From NCBI GenBank assembly GCA_905215065.1, contig CAJMOF010000005.1, forward strand, positions 62,001 to 126,000: DNA of 64,000 nt, written 5' to 3'. The DNA is from an uncultured bacterium. Its GTDB lineage: Bacteria; Actinomycetota; Coriobacteriia; Coriobacteriales; Coriobacteriaceae. Positions within the stretch are counted from its first letter, which is position 1; every line of letters begins with the position of its first letter. A program made the position numbers and the translations under genes. Positions 18,610-26,658 of the stretch are shown in pieces. Below the pieces are notes generated by a model. It was not told the DNA's origin, did not search any database, and saw only the letters and a list, made by a program, of their open reading frames with translations.

Positions 18610-18690
18610 CTTTCCAACTTTCCACTTAACTTAACACCTAAGGTGGAAAGCTGGGTAGAAAGCTGGAAAGTTAAGTGGAAAGCTGGAAAG
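18610..18690. repeat. Long hairpin built from GGAAAGCTGG-type repeats
   Basis: Arms at 18610-18632 and 18668-18690 pair over 22 of 23 positions. The loop contains further direct copies of the same theme (GGAAAGCTGGG, GAAAGCTGGAAAG), so several alternative foldings are possible. The following stretch, 18691-18970, shows no supportable gene. Confidence 0.75.
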
Positions 18691-18970
18691 TACGCGGAAG
18701 ACTGGCATGCTAGCTCACAGGCTAGGAGGGGTTAATAATTACGCAAGCTATACCGAGCCAAACAAAAAGATATCAATCTGGTTGGTAAAACACCCTCAAT
18801 GAGCTGCGAGCTAACTAGCTGCGTAAATATAAGGTAAAGAAATGTCGCAAATAAATGGCAAATGCCCAGATGCCGCCGTTGCTATTTTCAATTAACTGCT
18901 ACGCGCGAACAGCAAAATGCTACTATCTAACATGCACATAAGAAAGCAGATTAACGGTTAAGGCTAAGAA

Positions 18971-19375
18971 GTGGCAGGTATGTCGGAAGCAACAAGGACT
19001 CGCACGCATGCGCCCGAGGTTAGGCAGCGCGCCGTCGAGATCCTCCAAGAGGGGGTCGGTCATCGTGCCCTCGCCGCGGAGCTCGGCATTCCCCAGGCCA
19101 CGGCTCGTCAGTGGGCCCGCGCATATGCCGTGGGCGGTGCCGACGCCGTTCTCAACGCCGGTTCGCATCATCACACCTATTCGTACGAAGTTAAGCTCGC
19201 CGTGGTCAAGGACCGCTTGGAAAACGGCTTAACGGTTCGCGAGGCCATGATCAAGCACAAGATTCCCAGCGAGTCTTCGGTCAAGGCTTGGTGCCGTCAG
19301 TACCGCGAGAGCGGTGAGTCCGCACTGGTCGATAAGCCGCGCGGTCGCAAGCCGCGCGTTAAAAAGGCGGAATAG
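18971..19375 (+). CDS. Double helix-turn-helix protein resembling IS3-family OrfA
   Basis: The 134-residue protein contains two winged-helix/HTH modules. One is at about 12-60 (VRQRAVEILQEG...GIPQATARQWARAY), and the second at about 70-115 (VKLAVVKDRLENGLTVREAM...SVKAWCRQYRESG). A basic tail, RGRKPRVKK, follows. This is the layout of the DNA-binding OrfA component of IS3-like transposases, but no orfB or DDE domain follows: the next gene is the hydrogenase operon. It may be a solo remnant or a domesticated regulator. The start is uncertain: GTG 18971 is listed, and ATG 18980 is an alternative with poor ribosome-site spacing. Confidence 0.65.
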   Translation: MAGMSEATRTRTHAPEVRQRAVEILQEGVGHRALAAELGIPQATARQWARAYAVGGADAVLNAGSHHHTYSYEVKLAVVKDRLENGLTVREAMIKHKIPSESSVKAWCRQYRESGESALVDKPRGRKPRVKKAE

Positions 19376-19555
19376 CAAACGGGATGGTGCACCCACAGGG
19401 GCGCATTTTTCTTGCCGCCCCTCTGCTCCAATGCGGGCGTGCCCTTACCCCGTACGCCTAAAACTCCCCAGTTGACCGAAAACCCGCCGCCGCTACTCCT
19501 CAATTGAGCTATAACGTTAAACAATTGCAGCGTTTTAGCATGGGGGAGTGATGGT

Positions 19556-22438
19556 ATGACGCTACTGTATTTCCTTACCCTGTTTCCGCTGGTACCGGCG
19601 CTGGGCATGCTGCTCGCGCGCGGTGACCGCGCCCGCGATGCGGCGGGGCTCATAGGCTCCGGCATTATTATGGCGGTGACAGTTGTAGTCGCCGTCATGT
19701 TTTTTGGCACGGGTCCGCAGAGCTTTGAGGTTGCCCCCGGCACCTCGCATGTGCTCTCGATCATCAGTTCCGTTATCGACGTCATCCTGTGCGCTGTCAT
19801 CCTGTACAACGCGTACAAATATAGGAACGCGCTCACCACGGTGCTCGGCATAGTCCAGCTGGTGGGCTCGCTCGCCTTTGCAGCCATGACGCTGCCCGCG
19901 GCCGAAGCCGTCACGGCAACGCCACTCTACCTGGACTACATGAGCGTGATCATGGTCCTCGCCGTCGGCATCGTTGGCAGTCTAATCTGCTTGTATGCCC
20001 TGGGCTACATGAAGGACTTCCAGGCCCATGACGAGCACGAGGCCGCGCTGCGCGGGCAGACCGCGCCCGACCGTCGCCCGCAGTTCCTGGCGCTCATGTT
20101 CCTGTTCCTCTCGGCCATGTTCGTCATCGTGACGAGCGACAACCTTGAGTGGCTGTTCTGCGGCTGGGAAATCACCACCGTGTGTTCGTTCCTTATGATT
20201 GGCTACACGCGTACGCCCGAGGCCATCAAGAACGCCTTTACCCAAATCATCCTCAACATGCTGGGCGGCATCGCGTTTTTGGCCGGACTTATGTATCTGC
20301 ACGTTAACGGCATGCCGCTGACCATCTCGGGCATGATCGAGCTTTCCGGCACCGGAACCGCGCAGTCCGCGCTGCTGGTGATGCCGGTCATCTTGTTGTC
20401 GCTCGCCGCGCTCACCAAGGCCGCACAGATGCCGTTCCACACTTGGCTGTTGGGTGCCATGGTTGCACCCACTCCCACGAGCGCCCTGCTGCACTCGTCA
20501 ACCATGGTCAAAGCCGGCGTGTTCCTGATGGTCAAGCTGAGCCCACTCTATGCCATCTACCCCGTGACCGGCTTTATGGTCACGAGTGTGGGTGCCATCA
20601 CGTTTTTGCTCGCTGCACTCATGGCCATCTCGCAGAGCAACGCCAAACGCGTGCTCGCGTACTCCACCATTTCCAACTTGGGCCTCATCAGTGCCTGCTT
20701 GGGTGTCGGCGCGCCCGAGGCCGTATGGGCGGCCATCTTCCTGATCTTGTTCCACACGGTGGCCAAGTCGCTGCTGTTCCTGTGCGTGGGCACGGCCGAG
20801 CATCATATCGGCAGCCGCAATATCGAGGACATGGACGGCATGTTCAGCCGCATGCCGCACCTGACGCGTCTGATGATGCTGGGCATTATGGGCATGTTTG
20901 TGGCGCCGTTTGGCATGCTCGTGTCCAAGTGGGGCGCCCTGGTGGCGTTTGCGCAGACCGGCAACGTGCTCATGATCATGGTGCTTGCCTTTGGCTCGGC
21001 CGCGACGTTTTACTTCTGGGGCAAGTGGCTTGCCAAGCTTTCGGGCGTCGACCCCACGGCTCAAAACGTTGAGGTCAATGTCCATAAGACCGAATGGATG
21101 GCCCTCAACACCATCGCCGCGCTGCTGATTCTGTGCTGCGTGGCGTTTCCGGTTATCTCGAGCGGTCTGGTGTCGCCTTACTTGGCCATGGTGTTTGGCC
21201 GCGTGCCGTACGTTATTGGCAAGGACGCCATGTATCTGATGGTGGTTATCGTGGCTTTTATCGCCGTGGTGCTGCTGACGTCATTCCGCGTGAGCAACAA
21301 ACCGCACGTCAACGTGTACCTTTCGGGCGTGGGAACCGACAAATATCGCCATTTCCGCGGCTCGATGGGACACGAGGTGAAGGCCGAAAAGCGCAATTGG
21401 TACTCGGAGGACGCCCTTGGCGAGAAGCGTATTGGCCCCGCGGGTAGCGTCGTATGCTGCAGCATTATCTTGTTTGCGCTGCTGTGTTGCGCATGGATTG
21501 GGCCCGAGCGGCTTGCCATGAGCGCGCCCTCGGTGCTGCGCGGCAAGTATTTCGAAGGTTCGGGCGTCGTGGGCATCTTTATTGGCACCGTGGCGTTTGC
21601 CTTGCTGGCGCCGCTTGCGGGCGGCTTGATCGACGGCATCGACCGCAAACTTTCGGCTCGCATGCAGGGCCGCGTGGGCCCGCGCCTGCTGCAGCCCTTC
21701 TACGACGTTGCCAAGCTGCTGCGCAAGGCCCCTGCCAGCGTAAACACCATGGACGATACCTATATGGCGTGCGCGCTCATCTTTACCGTCGTGGGCGGCG
21801 GCATCTTTGTGTCGGGCTCCAACACGCTGCTGTGCGCTTTTATGGTGACTCTCGCCGCGATCTTTGTGGTGCTGGCGTCCGCCTCGACGCAAAGCCCGTT
21901 TGCGCAGGTCGGCGCCGATCGCGAGCTGCTGCAGGTTATGAGCTACGAGCCCGCCGTTCTGCTGATGAGCGTGGGCCTGTATCTTGCCACCGATAGCTTC
22001 GATTCCATCGCCGTGACCGGGCAGTCGGCGCCCATCATCGTGTACAGTGCGCCCATTTTCCTGGCGCTGCTTGCGGTGCTCACCATCAAGCTACGCAAGT
22101 CGCCGTTTGACCTTTCGTACTCGCATCACGCGCATCAGGAGATTGTCCAGGGCATCGCCACCGAGATGAGCGGCGGCACGCTGGCCAAGATGACCCTTAT
22201 GCACTGGTGCGAGACCGTGCTGTTTTTGATGTGGGTGGGCATGTTCTTTGTTTGGGACAACCCGGTGAGCTGGGTCGTAGCCCTGGTCGTGATGGCCGCG
22301 ACGTATTTTGTCGAGGTGCTGATCGACAACACCTTCGCACGCAGCACCTGGCGCAGCTGCTTTAAGCTCGGCTGGGGCGTGGCGCTGGTGTTTGGCCTGC
22401 TCAACCTTATGCCCATCCTCGTCGACGTGTTTATTTAG
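19556..22438 (+). CDS. echAB: Ech hydrogenase membrane subunit, EchA-EchB fusion
   Basis: One uninterrupted 960-residue frame joins two complex-I-related membrane proteins. Residues 1 to about 660 are a NuoL/EchA-type antiporter-like subunit with about 16 membrane segments and the core line MPFHTWLLGAMVAPTPTSAL. Residues from about 668 are a NuoH/EchB-type subunit (LLAPLAGGLIDGIDRKLSAR, then GRVGPRLLQPFYDVAKLLRK), the part that links the hydrogenase head to the ion channel. In described Ech complexes these are separate proteins. Here the last EchA helix runs straight into the first EchB helix. The complex couples ferredoxin oxidation and H2 formation to ion translocation, or the reverse. The start ATG 19556 has GGGGGAG upstream, and echC follows after 12 bp. 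Confidence 0.88.
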   Translation: MTLLYFLTLFPLVPALGMLLARGDRARDAAGLIGSGIIMAVTVVVAVMFFGTGPQSFEVAPGTSHVLSIISSVIDVILCAVILYNAYKYRNALTTVLGIVQLVGSLAFAAMTLPAAEAVTATPLYLDYMSVIMVLAVGIVGSLICLYALGYMKDFQAHDEHEAALRGQTAPDRRPQFLALMFLFLSAMFVIVTSDNLEWLFCGWEITTVCSFLMIGYTRTPEAIKNAFTQIILNMLGGIAFLAGLMYLHVNGMPLTISGMIELSGTGTAQSALLVMPVILLSLAALTKAAQMPFHTWLLGAMVAPTPTSALLHSSTMVKAGVFLMVKLSPLYAIYPVTGFMVTSVGAITFLLAALMAISQSNAKRVLAYSTISNLGLISACLGVGAPEAVWAAIFLILFHTVAKSLLFLCVGTAEHHIGSRNIEDMDGMFSRMPHLTRLMMLGIMGMFVAPFGMLVSKWGALVAFAQTGNVLMIMVLAFGSAATFYFWGKWLAKLSGVDPTAQNVEVNVHKTEWMALNTIAALLILCCVAFPVISSGLVSPYLAMVFGRVPYVIGKDAMYLMVVIVAFIAVVLLTSFRVSNKPHVNVYLSGVGTDKYRHFRGSMGHEVKAEKRNWYSEDALGEKRIGPAGSVVCCSIILFALLCCAWIGPERLAMSAPSVLRGKYFEGSGVVGIFIGTVAFALLAPLAGGLIDGIDRKLSARMQGRVGPRLLQPFYDVAKLLRKAPASVNTMDDTYMACALIFTVVGGGIFVSGSNTLLCAFMVTLAAIFVVLASASTQSPFAQVGADRELLQVMSYEPAVLLMSVGLYLATDSFDSIAVTGQSAPIIVYSAPIFLALLAVLTIKLRKSPFDLSYSHHAHQEIVQGIATEMSGGTLAKMTLMHWCETVLFLMWVGMFFVWDNPVSWVVALVVMAATYFVEVLIDNTFARSTWRSCFKLGWGVALVFGLLNLMPILVDVFI

Positions 22439-22450
22439 GAGGCGGCATCC

Positions 22451-23068
22451 ATGGATCATAAAATGTCGCGCTCGCCGTGGGTTATTCATTACGACGGCTC
22501 GAGCTGCAACGGATGCGATATCGAGGTGCTTGCTTCGCTCACGCCACTGTTCGATGCGGAGCGCTTTGGCGTGGTCAACACCGGCAACCCCAAGCATGCG
22601 GATATCTTTTTGGTGACGGGGTCGGTCAATGCCCAGAACCTGCCCATCGTGCGCCAGATCTACAACCAGATGCTCGAGCCCAAGTGCGTGGTGGCATGCG
22701 GCATTTGCGCGTGCTCGGGCGGCGTATTCCGCGATGCCTACAACGTGATCGGCGGCGTGGACCGCGCGATTCCCGTGGATGTGTACGCGCCCGGGTGCGC
22801 CATTCGTCCCGAAACGGTGATCGATGCCATCGTGGAGGCGTGCGGTATCCTGGACCAGAAGGAGGCCGTGATGCGCGCCGGCGGCGATCCGCTCACCGTG
22901 GGCGGCGCCGCCACCTGGGACGGTGGCGTTGAGCTGGGCGAGGACGGGTTTGTGGCTGCGGGGGCCGGGACTGACGGTGCCGGTGACGCGCCTGCCGGGA
23001 AGCCCGCCGCACCCGCTGCTGGCGACGCACCTGCTGAGACGCCCGTCGCTGCAAAGGAGGCCGAGTAA
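22451..23068 (+). CDS. echC: Ech hydrogenase small subunit (NuoB-like)
   Basis: The 205-residue protein matches the small [NiFe]-hydrogenase/NuoB family that holds the proximal 4Fe-4S cluster. Visible ligand candidates are Cys19 and Cys22 (SSCNGCDIE), the VACGICACSGG segment (residues 81-91) and the PGC at 114-116, all in family order. The core ends near residue 150. The last 55 residues are an unusual Ala/Pro/Gly-rich tail of unknown use. The stop codon overlaps the echD start (TAATG at 23066-23070), indicating coupled translation. Confidence 0.88.
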   Translation: MDHKMSRSPWVIHYDGSSCNGCDIEVLASLTPLFDAERFGVVNTGNPKHADIFLVTGSVNAQNLPIVRQIYNQMLEPKCVVACGICACSGGVFRDAYNVIGGVDRAIPVDVYAPGCAIRPETVIDAIVEACGILDQKEAVMRAGGDPLTVGGAATWDGGVELGEDGFVAAGAGTDGAGDAPAGKPAAPAAGDAPAETPVAAKEAE

Positions 23069-23787
23069 TGCAAAAGGCTATCTATACCACCGTTGGGCTC
23101 GACGAGCTTCTGTCGCATGTCCAGGCGCTCAAGGGCGCCGGTGCCCGCTTTGTGCAGATGCACGCCGAGCGCTGTGTGGACGACGGATCGTATCGCCTGG
23201 TCTATACGTTTATCAACGTTCGTGCTGCTCAGGAGCATATTGCGCAGGACGGCAGCTATGCGATCGAGAACCTGGTGGTTGAGGGAATTGATCGGTACCA
23301 GGAGATTCCGTCCATCAGCTCGTACTATCCGGCGGTATTCCCGTTTGAAAACGAAGCGCACGACCTATTCGGTCTTGCCATCACCGATATGCAGATCGAC
23401 TTTAAGGGCTTTTTCTACCAGGTCTCGACTGCCGAGCCCATGAGCGTTATCACGCCCGAGGTGAAGGCTGCGCGAGAGAAAGCCATGAAGGTCCGTGCCG
23501 CTGCCGAGGCCAAGGCGCGCAAGGCCGTGGCCGAGAAGGCCGCCGCTGCTGCGGCTGCTGCAGGGGAGGGCGCCGCGGGCGCTGGTGATGCCGCGGGCGC
23601 CGCCGTCGCTCGGCCCGCTGCGGCTGCCGGCTCCGATGCTCAGCATGACGAGGCCGCGGCCAAGGCCGCACTTAAAGCCGCCGAGATGGAGGCAAAGCTC
23701 GCCGCCATGGATCCCGAGAAAGCGGCCAAGGTCCGCGCGGCGCTTGCCGCCAAGGTCGTCCGCGACAAGCAGAAAAAGGAGGCGTAA
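23068..23787 (+). CDS. echD: Ech hydrogenase subunit EchD (NuoC-like) with long Ala/Lys-rich tail
   Basis: Residues 1-135 match the NuoC/30-kDa subunit family, with the characteristic PSISSYYPAVFPFENEAHDL block and an IDFKGFFYQV strand. This subunit bridges the small and large hydrogenase subunits on the cytoplasmic side. Residues from about 145 to 239 are a highly charged, Ala-rich and probably helical extension (AREKAMKVRAAAEAKARKAV and similar), roughly doubling the size expected for EchD. The gene starts inside the stop codon of echC and ends 5 bp before echE. Confidence 0.82.
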   Translation: MQKAIYTTVGLDELLSHVQALKGAGARFVQMHAERCVDDGSYRLVYTFINVRAAQEHIAQDGSYAIENLVVEGIDRYQEIPSISSYYPAVFPFENEAHDLFGLAITDMQIDFKGFFYQVSTAEPMSVITPEVKAAREKAMKVRAAAEAKARKAVAEKAAAAAAAAGEGAAGAGDAAGAAVARPAAAAGSDAQHDEAAAKAALKAAEMEAKLAAMDPEKAAKVRAALAAKVVRDKQKKEA

Positions 23788-23792
23788 GGTCC

Positions 23793-24881
23793 ATGGCACA
23801 TCGCTCCGTTATTCCGTTTGGCCCGCAGCACCCGGTGCTGCCCGAGCCGCTTCATCTGGACCTGGTGATCGAGGACGACCGCGTTCTCGAGGCAATTCCG
23901 CAGATCGGCTTTGTGCACCGCGGACTCGAGAAGCTCACCGAAAAGCGCGACATGCATCAGTTTGGCTACATCGCCGAGCGCATCTGCGGCATCTGCGCCG
24001 TGGGCCACAGTTACGGCTATGCCAGCGCCTGCGAGCGCATGCTCGGCATCGAGGTGCCCGGGCGCGTGCAGTATATCCGCACCATTTTGCACGAGCTTTC
24101 GCGCATTCACTCGCACCTGCTGTGGCTGGGCCTGCTCGCCGATGCCTTTGGCTTTGAGGCGCTGTTCTATCGGTCGTGGACCCTGCGCGAGCAGATTCTC
24201 AAGATCTTCGAGAGCACGTGCGGTGGCCGCGTGATCCTTTCGATTAACGAGATCGGCGGCCTAAAGCACGACATTGAGGACTCCGAGCTGGCTGGCATTG
24301 TCCAGACGCTCGATGCCATGCGTCCCGACTACGAGGCCCTGGTGCATACGTTTTTGGACGACGTCAGCTGTGGCGAGCGCCTGCATGGCGTGGGCGTGAT
24401 CAGCAAGAAGGACGCGCTGGATCTGTCGATGGTCGGCCCGTTTGGGCGCGCCTCGGGCGTGGACTACGACGTGCGCATGTTTAGCGACGGTGCCTATGCG
24501 GACCTGGCTGCGTTTGAGCCGGTTGTCGCCACCGATGGCGATTGCTATGCCCGCTGCCAGGTGCGCTGTGCCGAGGTCACGCAGGCCATGGACATCATTA
24601 AGGAGCTTGTGGGCAAGATTCCGCACGACGGGATCGGCGGGCGCACCAAGCTTACGCCGGCCGACGGCGCACGCGGCGAGGTTGTGATTGAGCAGCCGCG
24701 CGGCGAGGCGTATTACTATGTGCGCGGTAACGGCACCAAGAACCTGGACCGCTTCCGCGTGCGCACGCCGACGTCGCAGAACCTGGCGGGTCTGACACAT
24801 GCGCTGCAGGGCGTGCTCCTTGCCAACGTGCCCATGATTATCCTGACCATCGACCCCTGCATTAGCTGCACGGAAAGGTAG
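23793..24881 (+). CDS. echE: Ech [NiFe]-hydrogenase large catalytic subunit
   Basis: The 362-residue protein belongs to the NuoD/group 4 [NiFe]-hydrogenase large-subunit family. Both nickel-binding CxxC pairs are intact: Cys65/Cys68 in RICGICAVGHS and Cys356/Cys359 in DPCISCTER. It should therefore be a true hydrogenase, unlike NuoD of complex I, which lacks them. Only three residues follow the last Cys, so there is probably no cleavable C-terminal extension of the kind removed by maturation proteases in many other [NiFe] enzymes. The hyp maturation genes are not in this window. The active site would reduce protons with electrons delivered through EchF and EchC. Confidence 0.92.
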   Translation: MAHRSVIPFGPQHPVLPEPLHLDLVIEDDRVLEAIPQIGFVHRGLEKLTEKRDMHQFGYIAERICGICAVGHSYGYASACERMLGIEVPGRVQYIRTILHELSRIHSHLLWLGLLADAFGFEALFYRSWTLREQILKIFESTCGGRVILSINEIGGLKHDIEDSELAGIVQTLDAMRPDYEALVHTFLDDVSCGERLHGVGVISKKDALDLSMVGPFGRASGVDYDVRMFSDGAYADLAAFEPVVATDGDCYARCQVRCAEVTQAMDIIKELVGKIPHDGIGGRTKLTPADGARGEVVIEQPRGEAYYYVRGNGTKNLDRFRVRTPTSQNLAGLTHALQGVLLANVPMIILTIDPCISCTER

Positions 24882-24888
24882 GCGCGGC

Positions 24889-25230
24889 ATGAGTTTGCTG
24901 ACATTTGCCAAGACGGCCTTGGGCTCTATGGTCAAGCAGCCGGTAACGGTGTGCTATCCGCAGGAGAAGCTCGCGGCACCCGAGCGCTTGCGCGGGCATA
25001 TCGTCAACGACATGGACGCGTGCATCTGCTGCGGCATGTGTGCGCGTCGCTGTCCGGCGGGCGCGCTCGCAGTCGATCGCAAGGGTGGAACGTGGTCGAT
25101 CGACCCGTATGCCTGCGTGGTGTGCGGTGAGTGCATCGAGAGCTGCCCCAAGCACTGCCTGACTATGGACACCGCCCGCACCCCAGTCGCAGCGGACAAG
25201 ACTCCCACAGTAGAAACCAAGCCGGAGTAG
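24889..25230 (+). CDS. echF: Ech hydrogenase ferredoxin-like subunit, two 4Fe-4S clusters
   Basis: This 113-residue polyferredoxin resembles NuoI/EchF. It has two classic cluster motifs, CICCGMCARRCP (about 45-56) and CVVCGECIESCP (about 77-88). The N-terminal 20 residues form the amphipathic anchor typical of complex-I-type ferredoxin subunits (SLLTFAKTALGSMVKQPVTV). It passes electrons between soluble ferredoxin and the EchC cluster. It is the last gene of the operon, 7 bp after echE, and a strong hairpin follows at 25252. Confidence 0.9.
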   Translation: MSLLTFAKTALGSMVKQPVTVCYPQEKLAAPERLRGHIVNDMDACICCGMCARRCPAGALAVDRKGGTWSIDPYACVVCGECIESCPKHCLTMDTARTPVAADKTPTVETKPE

Positions 25231-25251
25231 CGCAGGGGTAGAACTGGAATA

Positions 25252-25285
25252 GGGGCCGGCGGGGCAAAAATGCCCCGCCGGCCCC
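25252..25285 (+). terminator. Strong hairpin ending the ech operon
   Basis: A perfect 14-bp GC-rich stem (25252-25265 with 25272-25285) closes an AAAAAT loop. No T tract follows, so it may act as an RNA 3'-end stabiliser or need Rho help. Confidence 0.65.
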
Positions 25286-25316
25286 GCGCGTGAGCGCGCG
25301 GTTGTGCCGCTGCGAA

Positions 25317-25470
25317 CAAAACTATGCCGGATTACGGGACTGGATAGCGAACCTCCGACCATATCGAAAACCAAGATAATAAAACCGCAGGTAGACTGCT
25401 TGCTGTTTTTCAAAAATAGGGGGTATGGATGAGGGCTCCGACTTTAGCCCCGTAAACCGGCATAGTTTTG
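25317..25470. repeat. Inverted-repeat element E1 (154 bp, CAAAACTATGCCGG ends)
   Basis: The 22-bp termini (25317-25338 and 25449-25470) match at 21 of 22 positions. The interior holds the core AAAACCGCAGGTAGA at 25381, followed by a T-rich run. The element is 154 bp, identical in length to E2 at 25815, which has the same termini but the core in the opposite orientation. No gene is supportable between 25286 and 26028, a stretch occupied by E1, a 160-bp element at 25564, E2 and spacer copies. Confidence 0.8.
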
Positions 25471-25563
25471 AAATGGCACCATATCAGTAACAGCCTTTGA
25501 TCTCCCGTGGACAGAGGGAAACGGATCATTTTTGCCTTGCGAGGGCTGCCGCGTGACCCGTCT

Positions 25564-25723
25564 GCCACGAAATGGGCCCATCTACTATGTTTAGGCGGCA
25601 GCCCTCGACCACGGCAAGTAATGTGAAATGAAAACCGCAGGTAGAACGCCTGCGATTTTTCATGAAACGCGGCTATGGTCAGGGGTATCGGATCAAACGT
25701 AGTAGATGGGCCCATTTCGTGGC
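25564..25723. repeat. Inverted-repeat element E3 (160 bp, GCCACGAAATGGGCCC ends)
   Basis: The 29-bp arms at 25564-25592 and 25695-25723 match at 28 positions. The termini are unrelated to those of E1 and E2, but the interior carries the same core AAAACCGCAGGTAGA (25631). Here the core forms a terminator-like hairpin (CGCAGG/CCTGCG, then ATTTTT). Confidence 0.8.
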
Positions 25724-25814
25724 GGGCGCCGTCAGCCGATCTCCGCGGGCGGAAGAAAGCAGATCATTTTGGTCTCGCAAGGCTTGCGGAGGCACTCGCG
25801 CAGGGCCGCCCGAA

Positions 25815-25968
25815 CAAAACTATGCCGGTTTACTACGATGAACTCGACATTCCCGACCATGACTGCATTTTTCTAAATATCGCAAGCGTTCTACCTGCGG
25901 TTTTGGAAGCGTGCAATTTGCCGTGGTCGAAGGTGGGCGATTCATCGTAGTAAACCGGCATAGTTTTG
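25815..25968. repeat. Inverted-repeat element E2 (154 bp), perfect 28-bp termini
   Basis: The arms at 25815-25842 and 25941-25968 are perfect 28-bp reverse complements beginning CAAAACTATGCCGGTTTAC. The shared core lies on the minus strand (TCTACCTGCGGTTTT at 25890-25904). Sequence following the right end (GAAATGGCA, then ATCGATAGCAGCC) resembles that following E1, so the repeated unit extends slightly past the termini. Confidence 0.8.
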
Positions 25969-26028
25969 AAATGGCATTAAATCGATAGCAGCCATTTTGC
26001 TATGCCGGGGTGGTCGGTTGTTGGGCAA

Positions 26029-26658
26029 TTACCCTCGCAGGTAGGCGATGGCGATCTGCGTGCGGTTGCGTAGGCCCATTTTGGCAAGGATCGAGCTGAT
26101 GTGGTTGCGTACGGTGCCTTCGCCCATGTAAGCGGCGGCGGCAATCTCCTTGTTATCGAGGCCGCGGGCGATGAGCTCGGCGACTTCGAACTCACGGTCG
26201 GTCAGGCTGGCAAAGGCGGCGGGTCGGCGAGGCGTGCTGGCATCGGCGCCTGTCCCGTCAAAATCGATGTCCTCGATCGCCTTGCCCTCGAGCACGCGTT
26301 TGCCGTCCATGACCTGCGCCAGTGCCGGTGGAATGGCGGCGACATCGGTTTTGATCAGGTAGCCGCGGGCGCCCAGTTTGAGCGCCGACACAATGTACTC
26401 GTCATCCGAGAATGTTGTCAGAAACACCACGCGCGCCGCAGGGTCGCGCTCGAGGATCTCGCGTGCCGCCGAAAGGCCGTCGCGCCCCGGCATCTGGATG
26501 TCGAGTAGCGCGATATCGGGCGCGTGCTCGGCGTAGAGCGCGACCGCGTCGTCGCCATTGGCGCCGGTACCCACCACCTCGATCTGCGGCTGTGCGCCCA
26601 GGATAATCTTGAGCGAATCGACCACCAAACGGTCGTCGTCGACAACTATGAGCCTCAT
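26029..26658 (-). CDS. NarL/LuxR-type response regulator
   Basis: The 209-residue protein has a receiver domain (acidic pair Asp7/Asp8, phospho-acceptor Asp53 in LLDIQMPG, Thr in FLTTFSD, Lys in LIKTD) and a C-terminal LuxR-type HTH (about 148-205, LTDREFEVAELIARGLDNKE). It should be phosphorylated by the histidine kinase encoded upstream on the same strand. Its ATG overlaps the kinase stop codon by ATGA (26655-26658), so translation is coupled. The likely target is the divergent ABC exporter at 28010-31337, by analogy with other NarL-type systems paired with ABC-2 transporters. Confidence 0.9.
   Translation of the reverse strand: MRLIVVDDDRLVVDSLKIILGAQPQIEVVGTGANGDDAVALYAEHAPDIALLDIQMPGRDGLSAAREILERDPAARVVFLTTFSDDEYIVSALKLGARGYLIKTDVAAIPPALAQVMDGKRVLEGKAIEDIDFDGTGADASTPRRPAAFASLTDREFEVAELIARGLDNKEIAAAAYMGEGTVRNHISSILAKMGLRNRTQIAIAYLRG

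Noticed and set aside
25675..25950. 91-codon open frame across the repeat region
   Set aside because: It runs through the terminal repeats of two palindromic elements, has no ribosome site and no recognisable product.
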